Assembly: GCA_902788805.1 (NCBI GenBank)
Contig: CADALO010000002.1
Coordinates: forward strand, 1-64,000
Direction: 5' to 3'
DNA: 64,000 nt
Origin: an uncultured Bacteroidota bacterium
Lineage (GTDB): Bacteria > Bacteroidota > Bacteroidia > Bacteroidales > P3
Positions 24,181 through 32,610 of this stretch are shown piece by piece; position 1 is the stretch's first letter; each line of letters opens with the position of its first letter. Under the pieces are notes generated by a model. That model searched no databases and was not told where the DNA came from. It saw nothing but the letters and a program-made list of their open reading frames with translations. A program made the position numbers and the translations under genes.

Positions 24181-24771
24181 CTACAGCCGGCCTTCAACCA
24201 CCTGCCAGTCGACAATCTGCCACAAAGCAGCAAGATAGTCAGCGCGGCGGTTCTGATAGTCAAGATAGTAGGCGTGCTCCCACACATCGAAGGTCAGCAG
24301 AGGCGTGAGACCCATCGTGACGGGATTCTCGGCGTTCTTCTGCTGCGTAATGACCAGCTTACCGTCCTTGTCGGCGCTGAGCCACACCCAGCCGCTGCCG
24401 AACAGCGTGGCACCTTTTGCCTCGAATTCCTTCTTGAAATCCTCCACCGAGCCGAAGTCGCGCTCTATCAATGCCTTCATCTTGCCGCCCATCGGCTTGG
24501 GATTGTTGGCGAATTGCTCGAAGTACATAGCGTGGTTCAGCACCTGGCCGGCATTGTTGAACAGGCCGCCCTCAGCCTTGCATATCACCTCACTCAGCGG
24601 CAGGTTCTCCAGTCCGCTGCCAGGCAGCATCTTGTTGAGGTTGTCCACATAAGCCTTGAGGTGCTTGCCGTGATGGAACGAGAGGGTTTCTTTGCTGATA
24701 ACCTTGCCGAGAGCCTCGTAGGGCAGCGTCGGCATTGCGAATTGTCCGTTATTTGGCATAATGTCTTTCAT
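24181..24771 (-). CDS. sodB: Iron/manganese superoxide dismutase
   Basis: 196 residues, typical length. Metal-ligand motifs are present: SFHHGKHLKAYV with the first His, QVLNHAMYFE with the second, and DVWEHAYYLDYQNRR with the Asp and third His. The enzyme turns superoxide into oxygen and hydrogen peroxide in the cytoplasm; Bacteroides relatives can use Fe or Mn, and the sequence does not settle the metal. A promoter box lies 67 nt upstream. It is followed by a TonB-like gene after 2 nt. With the rubrerythrin at 7 kb it points to an anaerobe that tolerates some oxygen. Confidence 0.93.
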   Translation of the reverse strand: MKDIMPNNGQFAMPTLPYEALGKVISKETLSFHHGKHLKAYVDNLNKMLPGSGLENLPLSEVICKAEGGLFNNAGQVLNHAMYFEQFANNPKPMGGKMKALIERDFGSVEDFKKEFEAKGATLFGSGWVWLSADKDGKLVITQQKNAENPVTMGLTPLLTFDVWEHAYYLDYQNRRADYLAALWQIVDWQVVEGRL

Positions 24772-24837
24772 AATTACCTGTGTTTAAAGTTAGTATACTT
24801 GTTTTACTGCAGTGATAAAAACCACCGTCTCGAAATG

Positions 24838-24867
24838 CAAAGATACGAACTTTTCCTAAACCAACAA
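24838..24867 (-). promoter_or_regulatory. Promoter of sodB
   Basis: On the minus strand TTG (24867-24865), a 19-nt spacer, then TATCTTTG (24845-24838), a full match to TAnnTTTG. Confidence 0.7.
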
Positions 24868-24875
24868 AAAAAACA

Positions 24876-25493
24876 TTATCGCAGCAACTCGTCATAATGG
24901 CGCAGATTGTCCTTCAGCTCACGTGTCAGGCGCATCTCGTAAACGGTGTAGACAATGCAGACGATATACACTCCCAGCACGGCAACGATGCGCCACGGAG
25001 CAAGATACTGCAGGTCGGAATAATGGAACGAATGTCCAAACAGGCGCGCAAACACAGGCATTCCTGCAGCGACACATACCGGTATGACAATGCTGAGCCC
25101 CCATAGCATCGAGCGTTTCAGGCACAACTGCCAGCGATCGGCAAAGCGCATCATTTCAACTGTAGGGGTGGTCAGTGGGTCGTGTCGGCGCAGACGCATC
25201 ATCCATACGGTGGTCCATACGCCAATACCAGAATATACAAGATTGAAAATAATGTATGGCACAGCCATACGCCAACTACCGAAGAAATATCCAGCCTGCA
25301 TAAGCACGTAAAGTTCTGTGATACCACATACTACAACTGCTGTGGTTGTCTCCGTCACAAAACGGCGATGGGTTGAGGCTAGGTTGCGTTGCAACAGGCA
25401 ACTGACAGTTTCACGCTGCACACGTTCAATGTTTTGCAGCCGCTCGTCCTGACGACGCCACATTTGTTCGATTTGTTTAAAAGATGCTTCCAT
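24876..25493 (-). CDS. Four-helix membrane protein paired with a sigma factor
   Basis: 205 residues. A charged N-terminal helix (IEQMWRRQDERLQNIERVQRE, about 7-27) precedes four hydrophobic segments: about 50-70, 76-97, 130-150 and 168-190. No named family recognised. It overlaps the end of the upstream sigma gene by 17 nt, so translation is coupled, which is the usual arrangement for a membrane-bound anti-sigma factor; the cytoplasmic N-terminal helix could bind the sigma. The overlap and topology are seen, the role is inferred. Confidence 0.65.
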   Translation of the reverse strand: MEASFKQIEQMWRRQDERLQNIERVQRETVSCLLQRNLASTHRRFVTETTTAVVVCGITELYVLMQAGYFFGSWRMAVPYIIFNLVYSGIGVWTTVWMMRLRRHDPLTTPTVEMMRFADRWQLCLKRSMLWGLSIVIPVCVAAGMPVFARLFGHSFHYSDLQYLAPWRIVAVLGVYIVCIVYTVYEMRLTRELKDNLRHYDELLR

Positions 25494-26001
25494 TGTCTTG
25501 TTCGTTTAATTTGATTAATTTCTGTTTTATGCGCTCAATGCGTTTTCGTGCGGTAGCCTCGCCGACACCTGTTATTATGGCAATCTGTCGTGATGGAATA
25601 TTGTCCAAATACAACAGTATTAGCGACTTGTCTGTATCGTCCAGCCTGTCAATCAACCTATAGAGCTTGTCGTAGAGATCCTCCTGCCGAGTGTCGGCGA
25701 GCGTGGCAATCATCTCGTCTGAAAGCCGTACAATGACGGGCGTCCGTCGGTGTCGGCGCAACTGATTTACTGCAGTGTTCAAGGCGACCCGGTAGACCCA
25801 CGTTCCCTCTGTGCTGTCGCCTCGCATCCGGCCCCAGCCCTGCCACAGGTTGCATACAATGTCCTGATAAAGGTCGCGCACGCTATCTGGCTGGCGATCG
25901 GTAAAGACAAGGCATATCTTGAACACTATCCGTTCGCACCGTGCCAGCATCGCCATAAAATCCTGTTCGTTTTTTTCCATCTTCAATAACCGTTTGCCCA
26001 T
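25477..26001 (-). CDS. ECF-type RNA polymerase sigma factor
   Basis: 174 residues (167 from the second ATG, MEKNEQD). Region 2 is seen as DSVRDLYQDIVCNLWQGWG and VYRVALNTAVNQLRRHRR; region 4 as YLDNIPSRQIAIITGVGEATARKRIERIKQKL. It is divergent from the sigma factor at 23.0-23.5 kb, so they are separate systems. Its 3' end overlaps the gene for a four-helix membrane protein. The 560-bp gap upstream of it, shared with the divergent VOC gene, holds an 11-bp periodic array that could act in its control. Confidence 0.85.
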   Translation of the reverse strand: MGKRLLKMEKNEQDFMAMLARCERIVFKICLVFTDRQPDSVRDLYQDIVCNLWQGWGRMRGDSTEGTWVYRVALNTAVNQLRRHRRTPVIVRLSDEMIATLADTRQEDLYDKLYRLIDRLDDTDKSLILLYLDNIPSRQIAIITGVGEATARKRIERIKQKLIKLNEQDNGSIF

Positions 26002-26096
26002 ATTAGTCGCAAAAGAGTCAGATTTGTGACATCAAAACGCAAAAAAAACTCCGAAAGTCTTTTGAATGCCGTCTCGCTATTAACAATTTTTATGTT

Positions 26097-26190
26097 AATT
26101 CTACAAAAGCCTTATCAAAGTTTACTAAGGTAAAATTTGGTAAAAATTTGATAAGAATTTGGGTAAACTTTGGTAGGAATTTGGTATATG
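26097..26190. repeat. 11-bp periodic array TTTGGTAAAAA, with inverted left part
   Basis: TTTGG-like units start at 26136, 26147, 26158, 26169 and 26180, exactly 11 bp apart (TTTGGTAAAAA, TTTGATAAGAA, TTTGGGTAAAC, TTTGGTAGGAA, TTTGGTATATG). Left of them 26097-26125 carries at least two similar units in reverse orientation. It lies in the 561-bp gap (26002-26562) between a sigma gene and the divergent VOC gene; the rest of the gap is AT-rich with no gene. Confidence 0.85.
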
Positions 26191-26562
26191 GAAATCAGGG
26201 AGTTATGATTTGGCAAAATTTGGGGTGTTTTTAAGTTAAATTAACGTTTGAAATGTTAAAATCGAGGGCAAATTCGCAGCCGGATTCGAGTGTGTTTCGA
26301 GGTGTTTTTTTGAGAGGAGCGGCAGATATGCCACTGCATCTTTTTCATCCAATCCGAAAGGGATGTCCGATTGCATACATTGAACACGGAAACCACACAG
26401 AACCAGCGACAAAACGACACACAGAAACGGCTGAGAATGGAGGGGAAAATGAAAACTATTGCCCCTGAGAAAGTTTTTCTTTTCTTTTAACACGCTGAGA
26501 AATAATTTTTTGCAAAGTCGAGCGTTTAGGAGCAAAAGAAAGTAAAAAATATACAACTGACA

Positions 26563-27630
26563 ATGGACGATTTTTTTGTTTCCGGAATACAGCAAGTCGG
26601 TGTCGGATGCCTTGATTTTCAGGCATCGTGGCGCTGGTATATAGATATGTTCCAGATGGATGTGCGCATCCTTGAGGACGACACGGTGGCCGAGCGGATG
26701 CTGCCCTACACCGGCGGCAAGGCCCAGAAGCGGCACGCCTGCATTGCCGTCAACCTTCAGGGTGGCGGTGGATTCGAGATCTGGCAATACAGCGAGCGCA
26801 AACCGCAGCCGTGCGACTTCCGTGTGCAGGTGGGCGACCTGGGTATTTTTGCAGCCAAGATCAAGAGCCGCGACGTCGATGCTTTCCGCAAGGAGCTGGC
26901 AGCCAAGTACGACAAAGTGGGTCCCGTGGCGAAGATGCCCGACGGCAAGAAGTGTTTTGTGGTCGAGGACCCCTGGGGCAACTACTTCCAGGTGGTGGAG
27001 GACAAATATGTCTTCATTGAGCAAAAGCGCTTGGGCGGCGGCATCGTGGGTGCAATGACCGGTTGCACGGACATTGACCGTACCATTCCGCTCTATCGCG
27101 ATGTGCTGGGATACGACAAAGTGCTGTATGACGAGACAGGCGTTTTCGATGATTTGAAGTATATGGCCGGCGGCGAAGGCCGTTTCCGCCGTGTGCTGCT
27201 GGGCAGCAGCAAGAAGCGTAAGGGCGCCTTCGTGCCTCTGTTCGGCGAGAGCAACATAGAGCTGGTACAGGCTCTTGACCGCGAACCACGCAAGATATAT
27301 GAAGGCCGCTACTGGGGCGACCCGGGATTTATACAGATCTGCTTCGACGTGACCAATATGCGTGCACTCGAAAAGCATTGCAATGCACTCGGATTCCCGT
27401 TCACGGTGGACAGCTGCAAGGGCAACGAGCACTTCGATATGGGCGAGGCCAGCGGCCACTTCACCTACATCGAGGACCCCGACGGAACTCTGATAGAGCT
27501 GGTGGAAGCCCATAAACTGACCATACTGAAGCGTCCCCATCTGTACATCAATATGCTGACCCGCAACCGCGAGAAGGCGTTTCCAAAGCTGTTTTTCCGC
27601 CTGATGGGAATGAACAAGGTAAAAGTGTGA
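26563..27630 (+). CDS. Two-domain VOC-fold protein, annotated-HPPD-like but lacking usual metal ligands
   Basis: 355 residues made of two vicinal-oxygen-chelate modules, about 5-150 and 155-320, the layout of 4-hydroxyphenylpyruvate dioxygenase. The usual first-strand histidine is Gln (GIQQVGVG) in module 1 and absent in module 2 (GGIVGAMTG), the second ligand position reads FIQICFDV, and module 1 ends NYFQVVED. Only the final Glu (GTLIELVE) remains. So dioxygenase activity is doubtful; it may bind substrate or use another metal site. Only 53 nt separate it from the Hdr-like cluster on the same strand, which suggests a shared pathway. A weak promoter box (TAATTTTTTGC) lies near 26507. Confidence 0.75.
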   Translation: MDDFFVSGIQQVGVGCLDFQASWRWYIDMFQMDVRILEDDTVAERMLPYTGGKAQKRHACIAVNLQGGGGFEIWQYSERKPQPCDFRVQVGDLGIFAAKIKSRDVDAFRKELAAKYDKVGPVAKMPDGKKCFVVEDPWGNYFQVVEDKYVFIEQKRLGGGIVGAMTGCTDIDRTIPLYRDVLGYDKVLYDETGVFDDLKYMAGGEGRFRRVLLGSSKKRKGAFVPLFGESNIELVQALDREPRKIYEGRYWGDPGFIQICFDVTNMRALEKHCNALGFPFTVDSCKGNEHFDMGEASGHFTYIEDPDGTLIELVEAHKLTILKRPHLYINMLTRNREKAFPKLFFRLMGMNKVKV

Positions 27631-27683
27631 ATGTGTAAATGTGCGAATGCGTTAATGTGTTAATTTGTTAATCAAGGAATCCT
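27631..27683 (+). repeat. 8-bp array filling the VOC-hdrC gap
   Basis: Starts on the base after the VOC stop codon. Units ATGTGTAA, ATGTGCGA, ATGCGTTA, ATGTGTTA, ATTTGTTA, ATCAAGGA at 27631, 27639, 27647, 27655, 27663, 27671, then a partial unit up to the next ATG. The later units are more degenerate. Confidence 0.8.
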
Positions 27684-28289
27684 ATGGGTAATCTGGTTGA
27701 TTATTTGAATCAGGATGTGCGCGCCGAGGAGGCGCTGAAAGCCTGTATGAACTGCGGTATGTGCACGGCGGTGTGCCCTGCGGCGGAGTTCTACGACTAC
27801 GACCCGCGGCGCATCTGCGACACCGTGCAGCGTGGCAACGAGAACGAGATTGAGGCGCTGCTGAAGAGCGACACCATCTGGTATTGCGGCCAGTGTATGT
27901 CGTGCAAGACCCGCTGTCCGCGCGGCAATGTGCCAGGAGAGTTGATCAACGTGCTCCGCAAGGCTTCGCAGGAGCTTGGCTATTTCGCAGAGAGTGAGAA
28001 AGGCCTGCAGCAGAAGCAGTTGATGGGAAGTATCGAGAAGAATATCCTGGAAATCGGCTACTGTGTGCATCCCGACCGCGTTGACCCCGACTATCATCCC
28101 GAGCAGGGACCTATCTGGGAATGGTATCGTGAACACATTGAGGAGATTGCGCCCAAGCTGGGAGCCAACTATCACGGCGACGGTGCCGGTGCCCTGCGCA
28201 AGATATCGGAGGAGGATTTGAACGAGGTGCGCCGCATCTTCGAAGTTACTGGCGGTATGGATTTGAAGAAGAAAGTGGAGGAGGCATAG
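27684..28289 (+). CDS. HdrC-like iron-sulfur subunit
   Basis: 201 residues with two [4Fe-4S] motifs: C21-x2-C24-x2-C27-x3-C31 and C68-x2-C71-x2-C74-x3-C78, each followed by P as in ferredoxins. This matches heterodisulfide reductase subunit C (HdrC), which shuttles electrons between flavin and CCG-type subunits. The C-terminal 100 residues are helical with no cofactor motif. The stop is followed directly by the next ATG with no gap, so translation is coupled. In organisms without CoM/CoB such Hdr-like proteins act on other disulfides or quinones; the partner here is unknown. Confidence 0.85.
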   Translation: MGNLVDYLNQDVRAEEALKACMNCGMCTAVCPAAEFYDYDPRRICDTVQRGNENEIEALLKSDTIWYCGQCMSCKTRCPRGNVPGELINVLRKASQELGYFAESEKGLQQKQLMGSIEKNILEIGYCVHPDRVDPDYHPEQGPIWEWYREHIEEIAPKLGANYHGDGAGALRKISEEDLNEVRRIFEVTGGMDLKKKVEEA

Positions 28290-28682
28290 ATGAAGAAGTT
28301 TGGATTTGAAATATCAAAAGGCCGCCAACTCAACTTCGACGAAATGAAATCGGAGAAGGTGGAGAAGCTGCTGGAACTGGTGCCCTCCTACAAATGGTGC
28401 ATCGGCTGCGGCGGTTGCACGGCAGCGTGCTCGGCGGCAGGGTTTACGGACTTTAATATCCGCAAGATACACACCGCTTTCTTCCGTGCCCAGTATGAGG
28501 GCTTGGACGAGCAGCTGAACCAGTGTATGCTGTGCGGCAAATGCCTGCTGGTGTGTCCGCGAGGAGTGAACACTCGTTCGCTGATAATCAATATGAGGCG
28601 AATACTGGCCAATGTCGACACCGTTACGTGGCGACCGCAACGCGAGTTAAAATCAAAGAACGAAGGAGGCAACAATGAATAG
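28290..28682 (+). CDS. Second HdrC-like iron-sulfur protein
   Basis: 130 residues with C37-x2-C40-x2-C43-x3-C47 and C79-x2-C82-x2-C85-x3-C89, both [4Fe-4S] type. It has the same two-cluster core as the previous gene but shorter flanks, so it is a paralogue or a split subunit. The last eight bases overlap the start of the next gene. Having two HdrC-type chains in one cluster is unusual and suggests two entry points for electrons. Confidence 0.8.
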   Translation: MKKFGFEISKGRQLNFDEMKSEKVEKLLELVPSYKWCIGCGGCTAACSAAGFTDFNIRKIHTAFFRAQYEGLDEQLNQCMLCGKCLLVCPRGVNTRSLIINMRRILANVDTVTWRPQRELKSKNEGGNNE

Positions 28683-30486
28683 TGACAATTTTCATCTGTT
28701 TGTGCTGCCTTTCTGCATAGGCGTGCTGTTTCTGCTTATCTTCTCGGTATGGAAATACTGGCGCTGGATCAGAGGTTTCGACAAGCTGCAACGTGCCAAG
28801 ATACGCAAGAATATCTGGACGTGGCGTTTCCTGCCGGCAATCTGGGAGGCTTTCCGCGAGGGCCTGTTGCACTGGCGCATCACTAAGAAGAATCTGCTGT
28901 TGGGTTATATGCACCGCAGCCTTGCCTTTGGATGGTTCCTGCTCATCGTTGTAGGAGCTGTGCAGGCACGGCTTGCATTCCCCGACGGGCACCCGCTGTG
29001 GATAGCCATATTCTTCAATTACTTTGAGCCATCGTACAGCATTGATTTTCCGCAGGCTGAGTTTTATGCCAACCTGATGGACGCACTGCTGATATATGTG
29101 CTGAGCGGTCTGTTTCTGGCAATGTTCAAAAAGGTGTGGTCGCGTCCGTTGGGTATGAAGCGCACAACGCGCCATACGCTGATGGACCGAGTGGCAAAAT
29201 TCGCCCTGTGGTGCATCTTCCCGTTCCGCCTGTTGTCGGAGGCTGCCACGTCGTCGCTCTACGGCAACGGTGGCTTTATGACACGCTGGCTGGGCAATGT
29301 GCTGTCGAGCATGGGAGTGGCCGACCCGGCCTTTGAACTTACGTGCTGGATGCTCTATTCCATTGCGCTGGGCACCTTCTTCTGCCTGATGCCGTTCTCG
29401 AGGTATATGCACATCTTTACCGAGGTGTTCCTCATCTATTTCCGCCAGCTTGGGGTGCGCGACAGCGACCGCAAGACGGGCTATACGATGTTTGAACTCA
29501 GCGCCTGCTCGCGCTGCGGCATCTGCATCGACGGCTGCCCAATGAACCGCGAGCTGGGCATAGTCAATATGCAGGGTGTGTATATGCTGCAGTCGGTACG
29601 CAATCTGGAACTGCAGAAGAATGCAGAGCCGATTGCTGAGAATTGCCTTATGTGCGACCGCTGCGTGGCCGACTGTCCGGTGAACATTGACCTTTCGGTT
29701 ATACGCCGTCAGGTACGCATCAAGAACAAGGCCGCAATAGACAACAAGAACGGCTATGGCTACCTGCGCAACGTGCAGCCGTTCAACTCAATAGGGCGTG
29801 TCGCCTACTTCGGTGGCTGTATGTCGCACTTGACACCTGGCATATCGCATTCGATGGAGGCCATCTTCAATGCCGTCGGCCAGAAATACTGGTATATGGA
29901 CAAAGACGAGACCATCTGCTGCGGCCGCCCGTTGCTGCAGCAGGGCTTTGAGAACCAAGCCTTCGAGCTGCGTCGCAAGAACACAGAGATGATTGTCAAC
30001 AGCAAGGCGACAATGCTTATTACTTCGTGCCCGATTTGCTACCAGTCGTTCAAGAAAGAGTACAAACTGTCGATACCTGTGATGCATCACACGGAATATA
30101 TCAATATGCTGATTGAGAGCGGCAAACTGAAGCTGCGCAAGGACGACCGCCGCGTGACTTACCACGACCCGTGCGAGCTGGGTCGCGGCTGCGGAATCTA
30201 CGACCAACCGCGCAACGTGCTGAAAGCCACGACGACACTCCTGAAGACCAAAGAGGAACGCGAACACAGCCTCTGTTGCGGCTTCAACCTGGGCAATCCC
30301 CTACTCGACCTTGAGCAGCAGACAGCCATACGCAACGCCGCACGCGACAACCTGTTGGCACCGAAGCCCGACACCATCGCCACGGCTTGCCCGATGTGCA
30401 AGAAAGCATTCCAGCACGCCGACAATGTGCCAGTGAAAGACATTGCCGAGATAGTCGCCGAGAATATAATCAAACCTAACAATTAA
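28675..30486 (+). CDS. Membrane-anchored Fe-S / CCG-domain oxidoreductase subunit (HdrD/DsrK-like)
   Basis: 603 residues. The N-terminal 240 residues have about five membrane segments (FVLPFCIGVLFLLIFSVW near the start; FGWFLLIVVGAVQ; ALLIYVLSGLFLAMF). Two ferredoxin motifs follow, CSRCGICIDGCP and CLMCDRCVADCP. The C-terminal part has two CCG modules (GGCMSHL with CCGRPLL; HDPCELGRGCG with CCGF), the site of the HdrD/GlpC family active centre. So membrane subunit, ferredoxin and HdrB-type domain are on one chain, as in HmeD- or DsrK-like proteins, but fused. It probably exchanges electrons with menaquinone; the acceptor is not known. Confidence 0.8.
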   Translation: MNSDNFHLFVLPFCIGVLFLLIFSVWKYWRWIRGFDKLQRAKIRKNIWTWRFLPAIWEAFREGLLHWRITKKNLLLGYMHRSLAFGWFLLIVVGAVQARLAFPDGHPLWIAIFFNYFEPSYSIDFPQAEFYANLMDALLIYVLSGLFLAMFKKVWSRPLGMKRTTRHTLMDRVAKFALWCIFPFRLLSEAATSSLYGNGGFMTRWLGNVLSSMGVADPAFELTCWMLYSIALGTFFCLMPFSRYMHIFTEVFLIYFRQLGVRDSDRKTGYTMFELSACSRCGICIDGCPMNRELGIVNMQGVYMLQSVRNLELQKNAEPIAENCLMCDRCVADCPVNIDLSVIRRQVRIKNKAAIDNKNGYGYLRNVQPFNSIGRVAYFGGCMSHLTPGISHSMEAIFNAVGQKYWYMDKDETICCGRPLLQQGFENQAFELRRKNTEMIVNSKATMLITSCPICYQSFKKEYKLSIPVMHHTEYINMLIESGKLKLRKDDRRVTYHDPCELGRGCGIYDQPRNVLKATTTLLKTKEEREHSLCCGFNLGNPLLDLEQQTAIRNAARDNLLAPKPDTIATACPMCKKAFQHADNVPVKDIAEIVAENIIKPNN

Positions 30487-30492
30487 CGACTT

Positions 30493-31551
30493 ATGGAGAA
30501 AAGATTTTGGAATGAATACCAGAAAGAGATAGCCGACGACCATTTCTTCTATGAGCGCAGCTGCATCCGCCAGACCTTCTTCCCTGGCTCGGAGGCTGCT
30601 TTTCTGCGCATCTTGCGCAACGAGCTCGGCAAAGATATATGCGACAACCCACACCAGCACACCTGTACGGGCATAGGTTACCACAGCGATGTGGTGCCCT
30701 TTGAGACCACAATGACCGTTGTGGCGCGCCTGTTCTCGCTTATGACCGAATGCGGCTACGAGAACTACGTGCCATCGTGTGTCACCTCGTTCGGCGTATT
30801 CTCGGAAGTGATTGAGAAATGGGAGAACAACCCCAAGCTTCTGGAGCAGGCTCGCCAATACCTGTGGGAGGCCACGAAACGTGAATTCAATATCCCGAAG
30901 AATATAGTGCACCCATCGGATGTAATCTATAAATTCCGCTTCGACCTGAAGCCCAAGATGAAATACCAGTTGGTGAACCGCTTTACCGGCAAGCCGCTGC
31001 GCGTGGTGGAACATATTGGTTGCCACTACGCCAAGATATTCCCCGAACGCGGCATAGGCAAGGCCGAGTTTCCTTATGTGCTGGCAGGAATGATTGAGGC
31101 CTGGGGCGGCGAGGTTATAGACTATCCCGAGCGCCGCCACTGCTGTGGTTTCGGTTTCCGCCAGTATCTGGTACAGGAGAACCGCGGCTACTCGATTGCC
31201 AACACCAAGAAGAAATTCCAGTCGATGGAGCCTTACGAACCGGATTTCATTCTGACCAACTGCCCTGGATGCAATATGTTCCTCGACAAATGGCAGTATA
31301 CAATCGCTGAGATGGAACACAAGACCTACGACAAAGAAGGCTACGGCATACCCGTGCTGACCTACGAGGAACTGGCGGGCTTGCTGCTGGGCTATGACCC
31401 CTGGAAATTGGGCTTCCAGCTACACCAAGTGCAAAGCGAGCCGCTGTTCAACAAAATAGGCATTGCATACAATCCCGATGAGAAATACAAAGGTATTTCA
31501 GGCCGCTTGCTGCCACGCCCGGCACGTCCCGAATGCCTGCGTCAAGACTAA
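30493..31551 (+). CDS. HdrB-like CCG-domain subunit
   Basis: 352 residues. The CCG signature occurs at IGCHYAKIF, then RRHCCGFGFRQ and NCPGCNMFLD. An N-terminal half has CIRQTF, CDNPHQHTCTGIGYH and PSCVTSF, a degenerate first CCG module. This matches the catalytic HdrB subunit that holds a noncubane [4Fe-4S] pair in methanogens. It begins 6 nt after the membrane subunit. Together with the two HdrC-like proteins and an HdrA-like flavoprotein it makes a full electron-bifurcation-like set. Confidence 0.85.
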   Translation: MEKRFWNEYQKEIADDHFFYERSCIRQTFFPGSEAAFLRILRNELGKDICDNPHQHTCTGIGYHSDVVPFETTMTVVARLFSLMTECGYENYVPSCVTSFGVFSEVIEKWENNPKLLEQARQYLWEATKREFNIPKNIVHPSDVIYKFRFDLKPKMKYQLVNRFTGKPLRVVEHIGCHYAKIFPERGIGKAEFPYVLAGMIEAWGGEVIDYPERRHCCGFGFRQYLVQENRGYSIANTKKKFQSMEPYEPDFILTNCPGCNMFLDKWQYTIAEMEHKTYDKEGYGIPVLTYEELAGLLLGYDPWKLGFQLHQVQSEPLFNKIGIAYNPDEKYKGISGRLLPRPARPECLRQD

Positions 31552-31553
31552 AA

Positions 31554-31598
31554 CCATTTAACCCATATTACTTTTAAACCTTTCAAACCCTCATACAG
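31554..31598 (+). repeat. 9-bp array before the HdrA-like gene
   Basis: Units CCATTTAAC, CCATATTAC, TTTTAAACC, TTTCAAACC, CTCATACAG fill the gap between the HdrB- and HdrA-like genes. The same 9-mer family occurs before rpmB at 63851-63895. Confidence 0.7.
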
Positions 31599-31600
31599 AA

Positions 31601-32608
31601 ATGAAAACAGTCTCTATAATAGGTGCCGGCCCCGCAGGAATTGAAGCCGCATACGTGCTTGCAAAACAGGGCGTCGCCGTGTCTTTGTTCGAGAAATCGT
31701 CATCTCCGCTCAAGAATATCGCCGACAAAGCATTCCTTTTCCCAAACTTTGCAGCAGCGACCGATATCGTGGAGCAGATGAACCGCAAACTCCTCAACGC
31801 CAACATCACCCAACATCTTGATACCGACATCGTCGGGCTTGTACACGAAGGCGAACAAGGATGGAAACTCACCGACAATCGCGGCAACAGCTACTATTCC
31901 GACAATGTTGTGCTTGCAACAGGCTACACTCCTTTCGATGCCCATCGCAAAGAGGAACTGGGCTATGGCATTTATAACGGTGTGGTGACTTCGTTAGAGA
32001 TGGAGAAGATGATACGCTACAATCAGATTGTCAACTCGATGGGTGAGAAGCCCAAGCGTGTTGTCTTCTTGCAGTGCGTCGGCTCTCGCGACGAGAAGTC
32101 GGGCAATCACTACTGCTCAAAAGTATGCTGTGTGACAGCCGTGAAACAGGCCATTGAAATAAAGAAACAATTGCCGGATGCAGAAGCCTACATATTCTAT
32201 ATGGACCTTCGTATGTGGGGACAGCACTTTGAGGAGATGTATCGCCAGTCGCAACAGGATTACGGTGTACGCTATGTGCGTGGCCGAATCTCGGAAGCGT
32301 CGGGCACATTCGACGGACGAGTGCAGATTAAGGCTGAAGATACACTGATGGGACTCCCACTCAAGATGACTACCGACCTGCTGGTATTGATGGTAGGTAT
32401 GGAGGCCTCGGAGGGCACACGCTGCCTTGCAAAGGCTGCCGGCATCTGCGGTGAATACGGCTTTGCACAATCCACAGATCCTCATCTGGGGGACAACCTC
32501 ACCGGGCAACAAGGGCTTTACGTCTGCGGTGCCTGCAAGCGCCCAATGTCGATAAACGATGTAGTAAACGACGGCCGTGCTGCCGCCTTTGCTATACTGG
32601 AAGGATAA
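31601..32608 (+). CDS. HdrA-like FAD oxidoreductase
   Basis: 335 residues. The FAD-binding GxGxxG is IGAGPAGIEAAY at the very start. FLQCVGSRDEKSG followed by HYCSKVCC is the HdrA/QmoA signature. VCGACKRP near the end matches the second flavin contact. It is much shorter than full HdrA (about 650), with no extra ferredoxin domains, so it resembles QmoA-type subunits. Cytoplasmic. It probably passes electrons from NAD(P)H or ferredoxin to the HdrC-like proteins. Its stop is only 2 nt from the stop of the convergent small-peptide gene. Confidence 0.85.
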   Translation: MKTVSIIGAGPAGIEAAYVLAKQGVAVSLFEKSSSPLKNIADKAFLFPNFAAATDIVEQMNRKLLNANITQHLDTDIVGLVHEGEQGWKLTDNRGNSYYSDNVVLATGYTPFDAHRKEELGYGIYNGVVTSLEMEKMIRYNQIVNSMGEKPKRVVFLQCVGSRDEKSGNHYCSKVCCVTAVKQAIEIKKQLPDAEAYIFYMDLRMWGQHFEEMYRQSQQDYGVRYVRGRISEASGTFDGRVQIKAEDTLMGLPLKMTTDLLVLMVGMEASEGTRCLAKAAGICGEYGFAQSTDPHLGDNLTGQQGLYVCGACKRPMSINDVVNDGRAAAFAILEG

Positions 32609-32610
32609 AT

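Noticed and set aside
26563..27630. Functional 4-hydroxyphenylpyruvate dioxygenase
   Set aside because: Fold and length fit, but the His ligands at the usual positions are Gln or absent, and the genome looks anaerobic; kept as a VOC-fold protein of unknown role.
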